NCBI GenBank assembly: GCA_036381195.1
Contig: DASVDH010000018.1
Span: 1 to 64,000 of the forward strand
DNA: 64,000 nucleotides
DNA from: RSA9 sp036381195
GTDB taxonomy: Bacteria > Gemmatimonadota > Gemmatimonadetes > Longimicrobiales > RSA9
Direction of reading: 5' to 3'
Each line of letters starts with the position of its first letter. Position 1 is the first letter of the stretch. The translations under genes were made by a program, and so were the position numbers. The notes under the pieces are model-generated. The model ran no database searches. It had not been told where the DNA came from and saw only the letters and a program-made list of their open reading frames with translations. This document shows positions 1-9,117 of the stretch, piece by piece.

Positions 1-94
1 GGCGTGCGGCGTACTCGGATGCCGGGATCTGTGCGGCGGACGGCGTCGCGATCGCCAGCAGCAGGAGCGCGGTCAGGAATCGGATAGGGGACAT
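1..94 (-). CDS. Secreted protein, N-terminal fragment (runs off the left edge)
   Basis: Only the first 31 codons are visible. They form a signal peptide: short charged start (MSPIRF), a Leu/Ala core (LTALLLLAIA) and a likely cleavage site TPSAAQ. The mature part starts IPASEYAAR. An EYAARR-type start after a signal peptide is common in secreted M24 Xaa-Pro aminopeptidases, so that is a weak guess; too little is visible for a call. The gene is divergent from the TPR protein at 338, with about 240 bases between the two starts. Confidence 0.55.
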   Translation of the reverse strand, partial: MSPIRFLTALLLLAIATPSAAQIPASEYAAR

Positions 95-337
95 AACGGT
101 CGGACTCCATCTCGGATCGAGCGTCCATGATCCTGGCACGCGGCGCCACGTGACGCAAGCGGCTGCGGCCGGCGCTCCAGAGCTTGCGTGCGACGGCCGC
201 GTGGCAGCCCTGCGCGCGGCTCCACCGCCCCGGCCCTCCGCGCAACCGGCCGGGGCGGCCGCGAACCCACTTGCCCCTGCACGCCGCGCAGGCCACCTTT
301 CTCTTTCGACCCGCCGTCGTCAACCCGAACGCTTCCG

Positions 338-2188
338 ATGGCGAAGAGCGGACACCAGCAGCCGGACGGGCCCGCCGCGCAGCGCGGTTTCTGGCGCGAG
401 CTGCGCCGGCGCAAGGTGCCGCGCATCGCCGGCGCCTACCTGGCCGGCGCGTTCGCGGTCCTCCAGGCCGGCGACATCCTCTTCGACGTGCTGGTGCTCC
501 CGCGGGCCGTCTTCCGCGCCGTGGCGGCGCTGCTCATCCTCGGCTTCCCCGCCACGCTGGTCCTCGCCTGGATGTTCGACATCACGCCCGACGGCGTGCG
601 GCGGGCGAGGGCGCCCGCCGGCGCCGCCCGCCCGCCACGCGGCTACTTCGCGACGCTCCTCGCGTTCGGGCTCGCGATCGCCCTGCTCGGCGTGTGGGCG
701 TTCCTGCGCCCGGGCACCCGGGATCGCACCACCGCGCCCACGGCCGCGATCGCAGCCGGCCCGTCCATCGCCGTGCTGCCGTTCGAGGACTTCAGCCCGG
801 CGCGCGACCAGGAGTACTTCAGCGACGGGCTCACCGAGGAGCTGCTCAACGTGCTCGCGCAGGTGCCGGGCTTGCGGGTTGCCGCACGCACGTCCTCGTT
901 CGCGTTCAAGGGCAAGCGCATCGATGCGCGCGAGATCGGGCGTCGCCTCGATGTCGGGACGGTGCTCGAGGGCAGCGTGCGCAAGGCGGGGAACACGCTT
1001 CGCATCACGGCACAGCTCATCAACGTCGAGGACGGCTTCCATCTCTGGTCCCAACATTACGACCGCGAGCTGACCGACATCTTCGCGATCCAGGACGAGA
1101 TCGCCGGCGCGATCGCGGACGCGCTGCTGCCGCGGCTCGGCGCTGCACTCGCGGATGGACCCGCTGGCGACCGGACACCCGCCGCCGCGGCCCGCGCAGC
1201 GGTGCCGCGCCTCGCCGGCACGGCCAGCATCGAAGCGCACGATGCCTACCTGCTCGGGCTCTACCACTGGAACCGCCGCTCGCTCGCCGACCTGCGCCGG
1301 GCCGTCGAGCTGTTCGAGGAAGCGCTGCGCCTGGACCCGGACTACGCCCGCGCACACGCGGGCATCGCGCTCGCGCTCTCCGTGATGCCGTTCCTCGATG
1401 TGGACGCGAGCACGGAGGCGCTCACGCGCGGCAAGGCCGCCGGCCTGCGCGCGCTGGAGCTCGATCCGCAGCTCCCCGAAGCGTACGCAGCGCTCGGCCA
1501 GATCGCGACCTACCTCGAGCACGACTGGGCCGCCGCGGACCGCTACTACCGCCGCGCGCGCGAGCTGAACCCCAACTACGCGACCGCGCACCAGTGGTAC
1601 GCCGAGCTCCAGGCGCTGCGCGGCCGCCTGGGCGAGGCGCTGCAGGCCGCGCAGATCGCGCGCGAGCTCGACCCGCTGTCCCCTGTCGTGAACCACGTGC
1701 TCGGCGCCGTCCACCTGTTCCGGCGCGAGTTCGACGACGCGGAGCGCGCTTACCGCCGCACGCTCGAGCTGGACCCGACGTACTTCACGGCGAACGTCAT
1801 GCTGTGGCGCATCCATATCGCGCAGCGGCGGTACGACGCCGCGCTCGACGCGCTCGCGGCCACGCCGTTCCCCGGCATCGCCGAGCTCATGGCGCGGGCG
1901 CAGGCGGGCATCCGTGGCACGGGGACGCGCGAGTCCGCGCTCGACGCCGTGCGCGCGATCGAGCGCCTCGACACGGGGTTCCCCATGCTCGCGTACGTTC
2001 CGTACCTCCTGCTCGGCGACGTGGGCGCCGCGTTCCGCTCGCTCGAGGAGGCGTACCGCGCGAACAACCCGCAGGTCACCTACTTCTGGCTGGACCCGCT
2101 GTTCGATGACCTGCGCGAGGATCCCGTGTACGTCTCACTGGTCCGCCGGCTGGGGCTCGAGGAGGCCTTGCGGCCGCCGGTGATGTAG
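338..2188 (+). CDS. Membrane protein with TolB/FlgO-like domain and TPR repeats
   Basis: 616 residues from the ATG at 338; the frame is open further upstream but that part is Arg/Pro-rich and unlike the family. Residues about 27-125 hold two or three hydrophobic segments. Residues about 143-265 are the TolB/FlgO-like domain often found in adenylate-cyclase-related TPR proteins (SIAVLPFEDFS, EYFSDGLTEELLNVLAQVPGL, VLEGSVRKAGNTLRITAQLI). From about 290 to the end are TPR units of the pattern A..LDP.Y..A. No nucleotide cyclase catalytic domain is present. The family is thought to work in signalling or protein-complex scaffolding; the partner is unknown. It is monocistronic and its 3' end faces the FtsX remnant. 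Confidence 0.8.
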   Translation: MAKSGHQQPDGPAAQRGFWRELRRRKVPRIAGAYLAGAFAVLQAGDILFDVLVLPRAVFRAVAALLILGFPATLVLAWMFDITPDGVRRARAPAGAARPPRGYFATLLAFGLAIALLGVWAFLRPGTRDRTTAPTAAIAAGPSIAVLPFEDFSPARDQEYFSDGLTEELLNVLAQVPGLRVAARTSSFAFKGKRIDAREIGRRLDVGTVLEGSVRKAGNTLRITAQLINVEDGFHLWSQHYDRELTDIFAIQDEIAGAIADALLPRLGAALADGPAGDRTPAAAARAAVPRLAGTASIEAHDAYLLGLYHWNRRSLADLRRAVELFEEALRLDPDYARAHAGIALALSVMPFLDVDASTEALTRGKAAGLRALELDPQLPEAYAALGQIATYLEHDWAAADRYYRRARELNPNYATAHQWYAELQALRGRLGEALQAAQIARELDPLSPVVNHVLGAVHLFRREFDDAERAYRRTLELDPTYFTANVMLWRIHIAQRRYDAALDALAATPFPGIAELMARAQAGIRGTGTRESALDAVRAIERLDTGFPMLAYVPYLLLGDVGAAFRSLEEAYRANNPQVTYFWLDPLFDDLREDPVYVSLVRRLGLEEALRPPVM

Positions 2189-2218
2189 GAGAGCTCGGCG
2201 GTGTACCCGGCCCGATCG

Positions 2219-3257
2219 TCAGCCGTCCCTGAGCGCGTCGGCGGGATCGACGCGGCCGGCGCGGACCACGGGCATGAGAGCGGCGAGGGCCGCGGTCAGG
2301 GAAACGAGGGCGGCCGCCTTGATCGCCGTCTCGAGGCCGCCGGGCGACCATCCGGCCTGCCTCGCTCCGTACGCGAGCAGCACGGTGATCACACCGCCGA
2401 GCGTGGCGCCACCGAGAGTCGGGCGTAGCACCACGCCGAGCGCATGGGCGACGAGCGGGCGTGGCCCTGCTCCGAGCGCGGCTCGGATCGCGATGTCGTG
2501 ACGGCGTGCGGCGAGCTGGAAGGTCACGACACCGAAGATCCCGGCGCACGCGAGAACGATCACGAGCCCCGCCATGGCCGTGGCCATGCGCGCTTGACGG
2601 CGGTGGGGGTCGATGCTGCCGAGAACGACGTCCTCGAATCGCATGGGCTGCTGGACAGGCACCATCGGGTCGATGGATCGGACCAGGCGCAGCAACTCAT
2701 CTGCGGAGAGGCCCATGCGCGCGCCGCTCCTCACGAGCAGCGTCATTTGCCGCTTGGGGAACTGCGTGTGGGGCTCGTACACGATGAATCCCGGCGCATT
2801 GGCGAGGCCGAGGTTTCGGACATCGGCGCTGGCCCCCACCACGGTTCGCCAGTCCTCGTCGCGCCAACGCCCGATCTTGATGCGCGCGCCGAGCGGCGAC
2901 CGGTCCCCCCAAACCGCACGTGCGAGCCTCTCGCTGACGATGGCAACCGGCGCATCGCGCCGCTCCATCGGCCGAAACGCCCGACCCTCGCGGATGGGTA
3001 TGCCGGCAACGGCGAAGTAGTCGGGGAGCACGTTGTGCAGGATGACGCCGTCCCACGTCGCGCCGGACGCCCGTCCCCGGCGCCACCTCCCACAGGCGGA
3101 CGAGTCCACTGGCGTCGTATCCCCCCGCATCGGTGAGCCGAAGCACACGGACCGCCGCGGCGAAGACGCCGGCCGCGGCGAGACTCAGCGCGACCGTGAT
3201 GATGCTCACCGACGCGTAGAGCGGGTGGCGGGCGAGTCGGCGGAGGGGCAGGAGCAT
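2219..3257 (-). pseudogene. Decayed FtsX-type (MacB-like) ABC permease
   Basis: The N-terminal part (start 3257: MLLPLRRLARHPLYASVSIITVALS, first membrane helix, then LVRLWEV) and the C-terminal part (LPDYFAVAGIPIREGRAF, then three hydrophobic helices ending VRAGRVDPADALRDG) lie in different frames. The frame changes at about 3055-3090. Proteins of this type are usually near 800 residues with two periplasmic domains and two FtsX domains. Here the start resembles the first half and the rest resembles the second half, so several hundred residues are missing between them. This indicates an internal deletion plus a frameshift. A good promoter remains upstream (3396-3424). No ATPase partner is adjacent. 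Confidence 0.75.
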
Positions 3258-3623
3258 GGGGACCTCGTGGAGCGGAAACCTCGCGAAAGGGGCCCACCCG
3301 CGTGCTCAGGTCCGGGCGGCACCGTCCTCGAGTGCTGGCCGGCGGAGAAAGACCCGGGCAGGATCGCGCCTAACCTGGTCGTCGGACGGAACGATCGGAT
3401 AGGCCGCGAACCAGCACCTGTCAAGCAACGCCACCGCGCCATCGGTGATGCCAACCTGGTTGCGGCGCCGGCCTTGCCCGCACCCGCCTTGCCGGTAGAT
3501 TTCGCGGCTCGCCCGGGCGCCGTGCGCAGCGAGCCGCGTGCCGCGCCAGCCGCGCTTCCACCGGGCTCACGGGCGAGATCGAGATGGAGGCGATCCGGGT
3601 TGAGCTCCTCGACCGATTTCCCG
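3258..3623. other. Intergenic region between FtsX remnant and hexosaminidase
   Basis: This divergent spacer holds the minus-strand promoter at 3396-3424. A weaker plus-strand candidate is TTGCCC (3474-3479), 16 bases, TAGATT (3496-3501), which would serve the hexosaminidase gene. I see no other structure. Confidence 0.4.
3396..3424 (-). promoter_or_regulatory. Sigma70-type promoter for the FtsX remnant
   Basis: Read on the minus strand: TTGACA (3424-3419), a 17-base spacer, then TATCCG (3401-3396). The start codon at 3257 is about 130 bases downstream. The -35 box is perfect and the -10 box is weak. Confidence 0.45.
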
Positions 3624-5210
3624 ATGCACACGAACCAGCACGACGCGATGCCCTGCCGCGCCGCGCGACGCGCGGCCTGCCTGCTCGTGACGACCGCGCT
3701 GGCCGCCGCGTGCGGCCCGCTCCGCCCTGGCGCGCCCGCGCCGCGCCACGCGGCCGCGATCATCCCCGCGCCCCTGTCCATTGCCCTGCCGCGCGAGGCG
3801 CCCTTCGTCCTGGACTCGCTCACCGTGATCACGGTCGAGCCCGGGGACTCCACGGCGCGCCGCATCGGCGAGTGGCTGGCGGACCTCATCGGCAGCACGC
3901 GCGAGTCCACGCCGCGGGTCCTGGAGGGGCCGGCCGTGGCCGCGCGCGCGATCGCGCTGCGCATCCGCCCGGATGATCCGCGGCTCGGGCCGGAGGGCTA
4001 CGAGCTGACCGTCGCCGCCAGCGGCGTGTCCGTCACCGGCGGCGGCGGCGCCGGCCTCTTCTACGGCGTGCAGGCGCTGCGGCAGCTCATGCCGCCCGCG
4101 GTCGAGTTCACCGCGCGCCGCCCGGCGCCGCTCGAGATCCCGGCCGCGCACATCGTGGACCGGCCGCGCTTCGAGTGGCGCGGCATGATGCTGGACGTCG
4201 CGCGCCACTTCCTGCCGCCCCGCGATGTCAAGCGCTTCATCGACCTGCTCGCGCTCTACCGCATGAACCGGCTGCACCTGCACCTGAGCGACGATCAGGG
4301 CTGGCGCATCGAGATCCGCTCCTGGCCGAACCTCACGGCCTACGGCGGCAGCACGGCGGTCGGCGGACACCCGGGCGGCTTCTACACGCAGGAGGAGTTC
4401 GCGGACCTCGTCGCCTACGCGCACGCGCGGTTCATCACGATCGTGCCCGAGATCGACATGCCCGGACACACCAACGCGGCGCTGGCCTCGTACCCGGAGC
4501 TGAACTGCGACGGCGTCGCGCCCCCGCTCTACGAGGGCATCCGGGTCGGCTTCAGCGCGCTGTGCGTGGACAACGAGGTCACGTACCAGTTCATCGACGA
4601 CGTCGTCCGCGAGATCTCGGCGCTGATCCCCGGCGAGTACTTCCACATCGGCGGCGACGAGGTCGAGCGCATCCCGCACGAGCGCTACCTCGAGTTCATC
4701 GAGCGCGCCGAGCGCATCGTCGTGTCGCACGGCAAGCGGATGATCGGGTGGGGCGAGGTCGCGCCGGCGAACCTGCCGCCGAGCGCGATCGTGCAGCACT
4801 GGCGCCCGGACTCCGTGCAGCTCGCGGTCGCGCGCGGCTCGCGCGTCATCCTCTCGCCCTCGAGCCGCGTCTACCTGGACATGAAGTACGACGCCTCGAC
4901 GCCGATCGGCCTGAGCTGGGCCGGGCTGATCGACGTGCGCCACGCCTACGACTGGGAGCCCGCCGCGTGGCTCGAGGGCGTGCCCGAGCGCGCGATCCTC
5001 GGCGTCGAGGCGCCGCTGTGGGCCGAGACGCTCGGCACCGTCCACGACTTCGAGTACATGGCCCTCCCCCGCCTCGCCGCGGTGGCCGAGCTCGGCTGGT
5101 CGGCGCCGGAGCGGAGGAGCTGGGGCGACTTCCGCCGCCGGCTGCGCGAGCACTGGCCGCGCTGGCAGGCGCTCGGGCTGAACGCGTACCGCTCGCCCGA
5201 CGTGTGGTGA
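3624..5210 (+). CDS. Beta-N-acetylhexosaminidase, GH20, lipoprotein
   Basis: 528 residues from ATG 3624; an in-frame ATG at 3648 is an equally possible start, and neither has a clear ribosome-binding site. A lipoprotein signal ends in LAAAC (Cys30). An N-terminal GH20b-like domain follows (about 45-185; GYELTV, GGGGAGLFYGVQALRQL). The catalytic GH20 barrel starts near 190 (RFEWRGMMLDVARHF). It contains HLHLSDDQGWRIEI, EIDMPGH and the catalytic pair Asp345-Glu346 in HIGGDE, where Asp positions the substrate N-acetyl group and Glu is the acid. The enzyme removes terminal GlcNAc or GalNAc from chitin fragments, peptidoglycan or glycans at the cell surface or in the periplasm. Confidence 0.93.
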   Translation: MHTNQHDAMPCRAARRAACLLVTTALAAACGPLRPGAPAPRHAAAIIPAPLSIALPREAPFVLDSLTVITVEPGDSTARRIGEWLADLIGSTRESTPRVLEGPAVAARAIALRIRPDDPRLGPEGYELTVAASGVSVTGGGGAGLFYGVQALRQLMPPAVEFTARRPAPLEIPAAHIVDRPRFEWRGMMLDVARHFLPPRDVKRFIDLLALYRMNRLHLHLSDDQGWRIEIRSWPNLTAYGGSTAVGGHPGGFYTQEEFADLVAYAHARFITIVPEIDMPGHTNAALASYPELNCDGVAPPLYEGIRVGFSALCVDNEVTYQFIDDVVREISALIPGEYFHIGGDEVERIPHERYLEFIERAERIVVSHGKRMIGWGEVAPANLPPSAIVQHWRPDSVQLAVARGSRVILSPSSRVYLDMKYDASTPIGLSWAGLIDVRHAYDWEPAAWLEGVPERAILGVEAPLWAETLGTVHDFEYMALPRLAAVAELGWSAPERRSWGDFRRRLREHWPRWQALGLNAYRSPDVW

Positions 5211-5334
5211 CGCCGGCTCCCCGGGTTTCGTCCGCTCGACAGCTCGTCAGGGTTGCCGCTCGCTGCCGTCGCGCGCGCCGGCGCACCGCTCCGGCGGCGC
5301 GCCCGCCCGGCTACCCCCGACGCGCGCCACGGCC

Positions 5335-5781
5335 CTACCGCATCAACCCGCGCAGCGAATCCACCAGTGCGTTGTACAGCTCCGTGGCGTCACGGCATGC
5401 TGCCCAGTGCGCGCGGAGCGAATCGGCGCGCGCCGGCCAGGCCGCCGCGGCGGCGTTGTAGCTGTCGAACGCGGCCAGGTAGCGCGCGTAGCTGTCCGCC
5501 GGAACGCCGGCCGGATCGAGCGCCTCGAAGCCCCGCACCGCCTCCCGCATCGAGTCCACGCGCGCGCCGAACGCGCGGAAGCGCTCCTCCTCGACGGCGA
5601 GCGCCGCCGCGCAGGAGTCCGCCGCCGCGCGAGCGTGGAGCAGCCTGGTGCGCAGCTCCGCGGGCGGCCGTGCCGGGCGCGTCCGCCGTCGCACCTCGAG
5701 CAGGATCGACCCCAGGAGCACGACCACGACCATCGGCAACAGCACGCGGCTCCACTTCCGGAAGCGATCGCTCAGCGGCAT
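5335..5781 (-). CDS. Small membrane-anchored coiled-coil protein, unknown function
   Basis: 148 residues. One membrane helix near the N-terminus (RVLLPMVVVVLLGSILLEV, residues about 12-30) is followed by a Ala/Arg/Asp-rich helical region (about 35-145) with coiled-coil character and two cysteines. The tail would face the periplasm if the N-terminus is inside. I do not recognise a family. It is convergent with the hexosaminidase gene, and a folE fragment starts just beyond its 5' end on the other strand. Confidence 0.55.
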   Translation of the reverse strand: MPLSDRFRKWSRVLLPMVVVVLLGSILLEVRRRTRPARPPAELRTRLLHARAAADSCAAALAVEEERFRAFGARVDSMREAVRGFEALDPAGVPADSYARYLAAFDSYNAAAAAWPARADSLRAHWAACRDATELYNALVDSLRGLMR

Positions 5782-5798
5782 GATGGCCGGTTCCTCCT

Positions 5799-5915
5799 CA
5801 CCTCCGCATGATGGCGCGCGGCGTAGAGAAGCACAACTCGAGGACGATCACCCGCGAGCTGCGGGGGGGTTCGCATCGTCCGTCGCGACGCGGGAGGAGC
5901 TCCTGCGGCCTGCGC
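5799..5915 (+). pseudogene. Fragment of a second folE (GTP cyclohydrolase I, 3' end)
   Basis: The DNA aligns closely with the 3' end of the intact folE at about 9663-9780. The translated start HLRMMARGVEKHNSRTIT matches HLCMMMRGVEKQNSKTIT of that gene without a gap. After that the match continues only with a frame change, through GTCGCGACGCG and GAGGAG-TCCTGCGG. The zinc cysteine (Cys186 of the intact enzyme) is Arg here, and everything upstream of this point is missing. It is therefore a dead remnant, either of a past duplication or of a second divergent folE. Confidence 0.75.
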
Positions 5916-6026
5916 TCCGCCGCTTTCCCCTCCCGGCCGCGGCCGTCCTCCCCGGCCCCGCCTCAGCCGACAGGGGTCAGCCGGTGCCGGTCCCTGGCGC
6001 CTGCTCCGAATAAGTCCAGAAAACAC

Positions 6027-6055
6027 TTGACAAACTGGCGCATAGCCCCGACATT
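6027..6055 (+). promoter_or_regulatory. Possible promoter of the di-haem cytochrome gene
   Basis: TTGACA (6027-6032), 17-base spacer, GACATT (6050-6055). It lies in a locally A-rich patch of an otherwise very GC-rich intergenic region, with the start codon about 145 bases downstream. The -35 is perfect; the -10 is poor. Confidence 0.4.
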
Positions 6056-6205
6056 CAGCCCCACGACCGCGACCGGCCCCACCGGGGCCGGTCGCCGCGC
6101 ACGCTGGCCAGGCCGCGCCCATGCGGTGGTGCCCCGGGCCGGGCGCACGAGCGGCCGACGCGGGCCGCGGCTTCCACGACCAACCACCATGGAGAGGGGA
6201 GAGCG

Positions 6206-7462
6206 ATGCGAACCGAGTCGCCGCGTCACACCCGGCCTGCGTTCCGTCGGGCGCGCCGGTCCAGGTTCACGCTCATGGCCGGTCTGCTCGTCGCCGCGCC
6301 CGCCCTGCTCCTCTTCGCCTGCGGGGATGACGACGCGACGGGGCCGCGCGGCCCGCGGCCGCTGGATCCGGAATTGGTGGCGCAGGGCAAGGAGATCTTC
6401 CGTTTCGACACGTTCGGTGACGAAGCGTATTGGACGGACACGCTGCGGATGAACGAAGTGATCGAGAGCGCGGTGAGTCCGGCAGTGGCGCTGAGCGTGG
6501 GATTGAAGGTCGACGCGGACGCGCTGCCGCAGGCGGTGAAGGATGCGATCGCGGCGGGGGAGGTGGATCTGGAGGATCCGGCGACGACGCTCGCGCTGCT
6601 GGAGCTGGATGCCGTCGTGGGGGTCAAGGGGGTGGTGGAGACGGTGGACGGGGTGAAGCGGTTGTCGCGCGTCGGCATCACGTGCGCGCTGTGCCACTCG
6701 ACGGTGGACAACTCGTTCGCGCCGGGGATCGGCAAGCGGCTGGACGGCTGGCCGAACCGTGATCTGAACGTGGGCGCGATCGTGGCGCTCTCGCCGGCGG
6801 TGCCGGCGGAGCTCAAGGCGATCCTCAACAGCTGGGGCCCCGGCTTCTACGACCCGCGCATCAACATGGACGGTCTGAACACGCCGCTCGTGATCCCGCC
6901 GGCGTTCGGGCTGCGCGAGGTGGCGATGGAGACGTACACGGCGGAAGGTCCCGTCTCGTACTGGAACGCGTACGTCGCCGTGACGCAGATGCACGGGCAG
7001 GGCAGCTTCGAGGATCCTCGGCTGGGGATCGACATCGACGCCAACCCGGACCTCGTCACGTCCAAGTTGCCGGCGCTGCGCGAGTACCAGTTCAGTCTGG
7101 AGCCGCCGGCCCCGCCCCCGGGCAGCTTCGACGCGGCCGCGGCCGCGCGGGGCGAGCAGCTCTTCAACGGCCGCGCCGGCTGCGCGGAGTGCCACGACCC
7201 GCGCAACTCGTTCACGGACATCAACGCGAACATCCTGCACGCGCCGTCGGAGACGGGGATGGACCCGGCGTACGCGCAACGGACCACGCAGAAGCGGTAC
7301 CGGACGACGCCGCTGCGCGGCGTGTGGCAGCACCCGCCGTACTTCCACGATGGGAGCGCGGCGACGCTGGCGGATGTGGTGGCGCATTACGATTCGTACC
7401 TCAAGCTCGGGCTCAGCGCGCAGGAGCGGGCTGATCTGGCCGAGTACCTGAAGTCGCTCTGA
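6206..7462 (+). CDS. Di-haem c-type cytochrome lipoprotein (cytochrome c peroxidase-like)
   Basis: 418 residues, with a GGAGAGGGGAG ribosome-binding site just upstream. The signal peptide ends in a lipobox-like LLFAC. Two haem c motifs are visible: CALCH (first Cys about 160) and CAECH (first Cys about 326). The C-terminal domain has the MauG/cytochrome c peroxidase look (ARGEQLFNGRAGCAECH, TTPLRGVWQHPPYFHDGSAATLADVVAHY, LSAQERADLAEYLKSL). It is probably an electron-transfer protein or peroxidase on the outside of a membrane. The N-terminal half is longer and more divergent than in classical peroxidases, so the substrate is uncertain. It is followed 77 bases later by the Rieske-FAD reductase. 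Confidence 0.8.
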   Translation: MRTESPRHTRPAFRRARRSRFTLMAGLLVAAPALLLFACGDDDATGPRGPRPLDPELVAQGKEIFRFDTFGDEAYWTDTLRMNEVIESAVSPAVALSVGLKVDADALPQAVKDAIAAGEVDLEDPATTLALLELDAVVGVKGVVETVDGVKRLSRVGITCALCHSTVDNSFAPGIGKRLDGWPNRDLNVGAIVALSPAVPAELKAILNSWGPGFYDPRINMDGLNTPLVIPPAFGLREVAMETYTAEGPVSYWNAYVAVTQMHGQGSFEDPRLGIDIDANPDLVTSKLPALREYQFSLEPPAPPPGSFDAAAAARGEQLFNGRAGCAECHDPRNSFTDINANILHAPSETGMDPAYAQRTTQKRYRTTPLRGVWQHPPYFHDGSAATLADVVAHYDSYLKLGLSAQERADLAEYLKSL

Positions 7463-7539
7463 TCCGCCGCGGCGCGCGAGCGCCTGCAACGCCCGCGCGC
7501 CTGGCGGGCCGCGATTCACACAGTCGAGAGGGGGCAGGA

Positions 7540-9117
7540 ATGGGCGCAGGATCCACGGAACTCCAGGGGCCGGACCTCCGCGAGGGCGTCGCGCTGGACG
7601 CGCTGCCCGAGGGCCACCCGTTCCTCGGGCACGCGGATGGCGAGCAGGTCCTGCTGGTGCGGAACGGCGGGACGGTCCACGCGATCGGCGCCACGTGCAC
7701 GCACTGGGGCGGCCCGCTCGCGGAGGGTCTGGTCGTCGAGGACACGATCCGCTGCCCCTGGCACCACGCGTGCTTCTCGCTGCGAACGGGCGAGGCGCTG
7801 GGCGCCCCGGCGCTGAACCCCGTGGCCTGCTGGACCGTGGAGGTTCGTGATGGCACCGTGCGCGTCACCGGCAAGGAGGAGCATCCGCCGCTCTCGCCTC
7901 GCGGCCGCGCCGCAGACGGCCCGGAGTCCGTCGTCATCATCGGCGCGGGCGCGGCCGGCAGCGCCGCGGCGGAGATGCTGCGCCGGGAGGGCTACGGGGG
8001 CCCGGTGACCGTCGTGGATCCCGATACTGCCGCGCCGTACGATCGGCCCAACCTCTCCAAGGACTACCTGGCGGGCAACGCGCCGGAGGAGTGGATCCCG
8101 CTCCGGCCGGAGGGCTTCTACGCGGAGCACGGGATCGAGCGCGTTGCCGCGCGCGCGGAGGCGATCGACACGGCGGCGCGCACGGTCACGCTCGCGGACG
8201 GCCGCACGCTCCGCTACGGCGCGCTGCTCCTGGCCACGGGCTCGGCGCCCGTGCGGCTGCGTATCCCGGGCGCCGACCTTCCGCACGTCCACGTACTCCG
8301 CTCGCTCGACGACTGCCGCGCAATCATCCGCGCCGCGGAGCGGGCCCGGCGCGCCGTCGTCCTCGGCGCGAGCTTCATCGGGATGGAGGTCGCGGCGGCG
8401 TTGCGGATGCGCGGGCTCGAGGTCACGGTCGTCGCGCCGGAGCGCGTGCCCTTTCAGCAGACCCTGGGCCCCGCGCTGGGCGCCGCGATCCAGCGCGTGC
8501 ACGAGTCGCACGGCGTCGCGTTCCGGCTCGGCCACATCGCGGCGGAGATCGCGGCCGACCACGTCCGCCTCGACGACGGCGAGGCGCTGCCCGCGGACCT
8601 CGTCGTGGTCGGCATCGGCGTGCGGCCCGAGACCGCGCTGGCGCAGGCCGCCGGGCTCGAGGTGGACGACGGCGTCGTCGTCGACGCCTTCCTCGAGACG
8701 AGCGCACCGGGCGTGTACGCCGCGGGCGACATCGCGCGGTGGCCGGACGCGCGCACGGGTGAGCGCGTCCGGGTCGAGCACTGGGCCCTCGCGCAACGGC
8801 AGGGGCAGACCGCGGCGCGCAACATCCTCGGCAAGCGCGAGCCGTACGCCGAAGTGCCGTTCTTCTGGACGCAGCACTGGGACATGCCCGTCGCGTACGT
8901 CGGCTACGCGGCGGCGTGGGACGCCGCACGCATTGACGGCGACCCGGACGCGCTCGACTGCGCGGTCACGTACGTCCGGAACGGCCGCGAGCTGGCCTTC
9001 GCGACGATCGGGCGCGACCGGGCGAGCCTGCGCGCCGAGGCGGCAATGCAGGCCGCGATCGCGGCCAGGATCGCGCAGGGCGTGCCCGCGGGCGGCATGG
9101 ACGGGAGGGCGTCATGA
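7540..9117 (+). CDS. Rieske [2Fe-2S]-FAD/NAD(P)H oxidoreductase (AIFM3-like)
   Basis: 525 residues, with GAGAGGGGGCAGG upstream. Residues about 15-115 form a Rieske domain with ligands Cys53-x-His55 (CTHWGG) and Cys72-x2-His75 (CPWHH). From about 130 it is a pyridine-nucleotide-disulfide family reductase: FAD motif VIIGAGAAGSAAAE, NAD(P) motif VVLGASFIGMEVAAAL, and the second FAD motif GVYAAGDIARWP. A C-terminal reductase domain follows. Such proteins pass electrons from NAD(P)H to the Rieske cluster or a partner oxygenase; no oxygenase is adjacent. Its stop overlaps the folE start (ATGA), so the two are translationally coupled. Confidence 0.9.
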   Translation: MGAGSTELQGPDLREGVALDALPEGHPFLGHADGEQVLLVRNGGTVHAIGATCTHWGGPLAEGLVVEDTIRCPWHHACFSLRTGEALGAPALNPVACWTVEVRDGTVRVTGKEEHPPLSPRGRAADGPESVVIIGAGAAGSAAAEMLRREGYGGPVTVVDPDTAAPYDRPNLSKDYLAGNAPEEWIPLRPEGFYAEHGIERVAARAEAIDTAARTVTLADGRTLRYGALLLATGSAPVRLRIPGADLPHVHVLRSLDDCRAIIRAAERARRAVVLGASFIGMEVAAALRMRGLEVTVVAPERVPFQQTLGPALGAAIQRVHESHGVAFRLGHIAAEIAADHVRLDDGEALPADLVVVGIGVRPETALAQAAGLEVDDGVVVDAFLETSAPGVYAAGDIARWPDARTGERVRVEHWALAQRQGQTAARNILGKREPYAEVPFFWTQHWDMPVAYVGYAAAWDAARIDGDPDALDCAVTYVRNGRELAFATIGRDRASLRAEAAMQAAIAARIAQGVPAGGMDGRAS

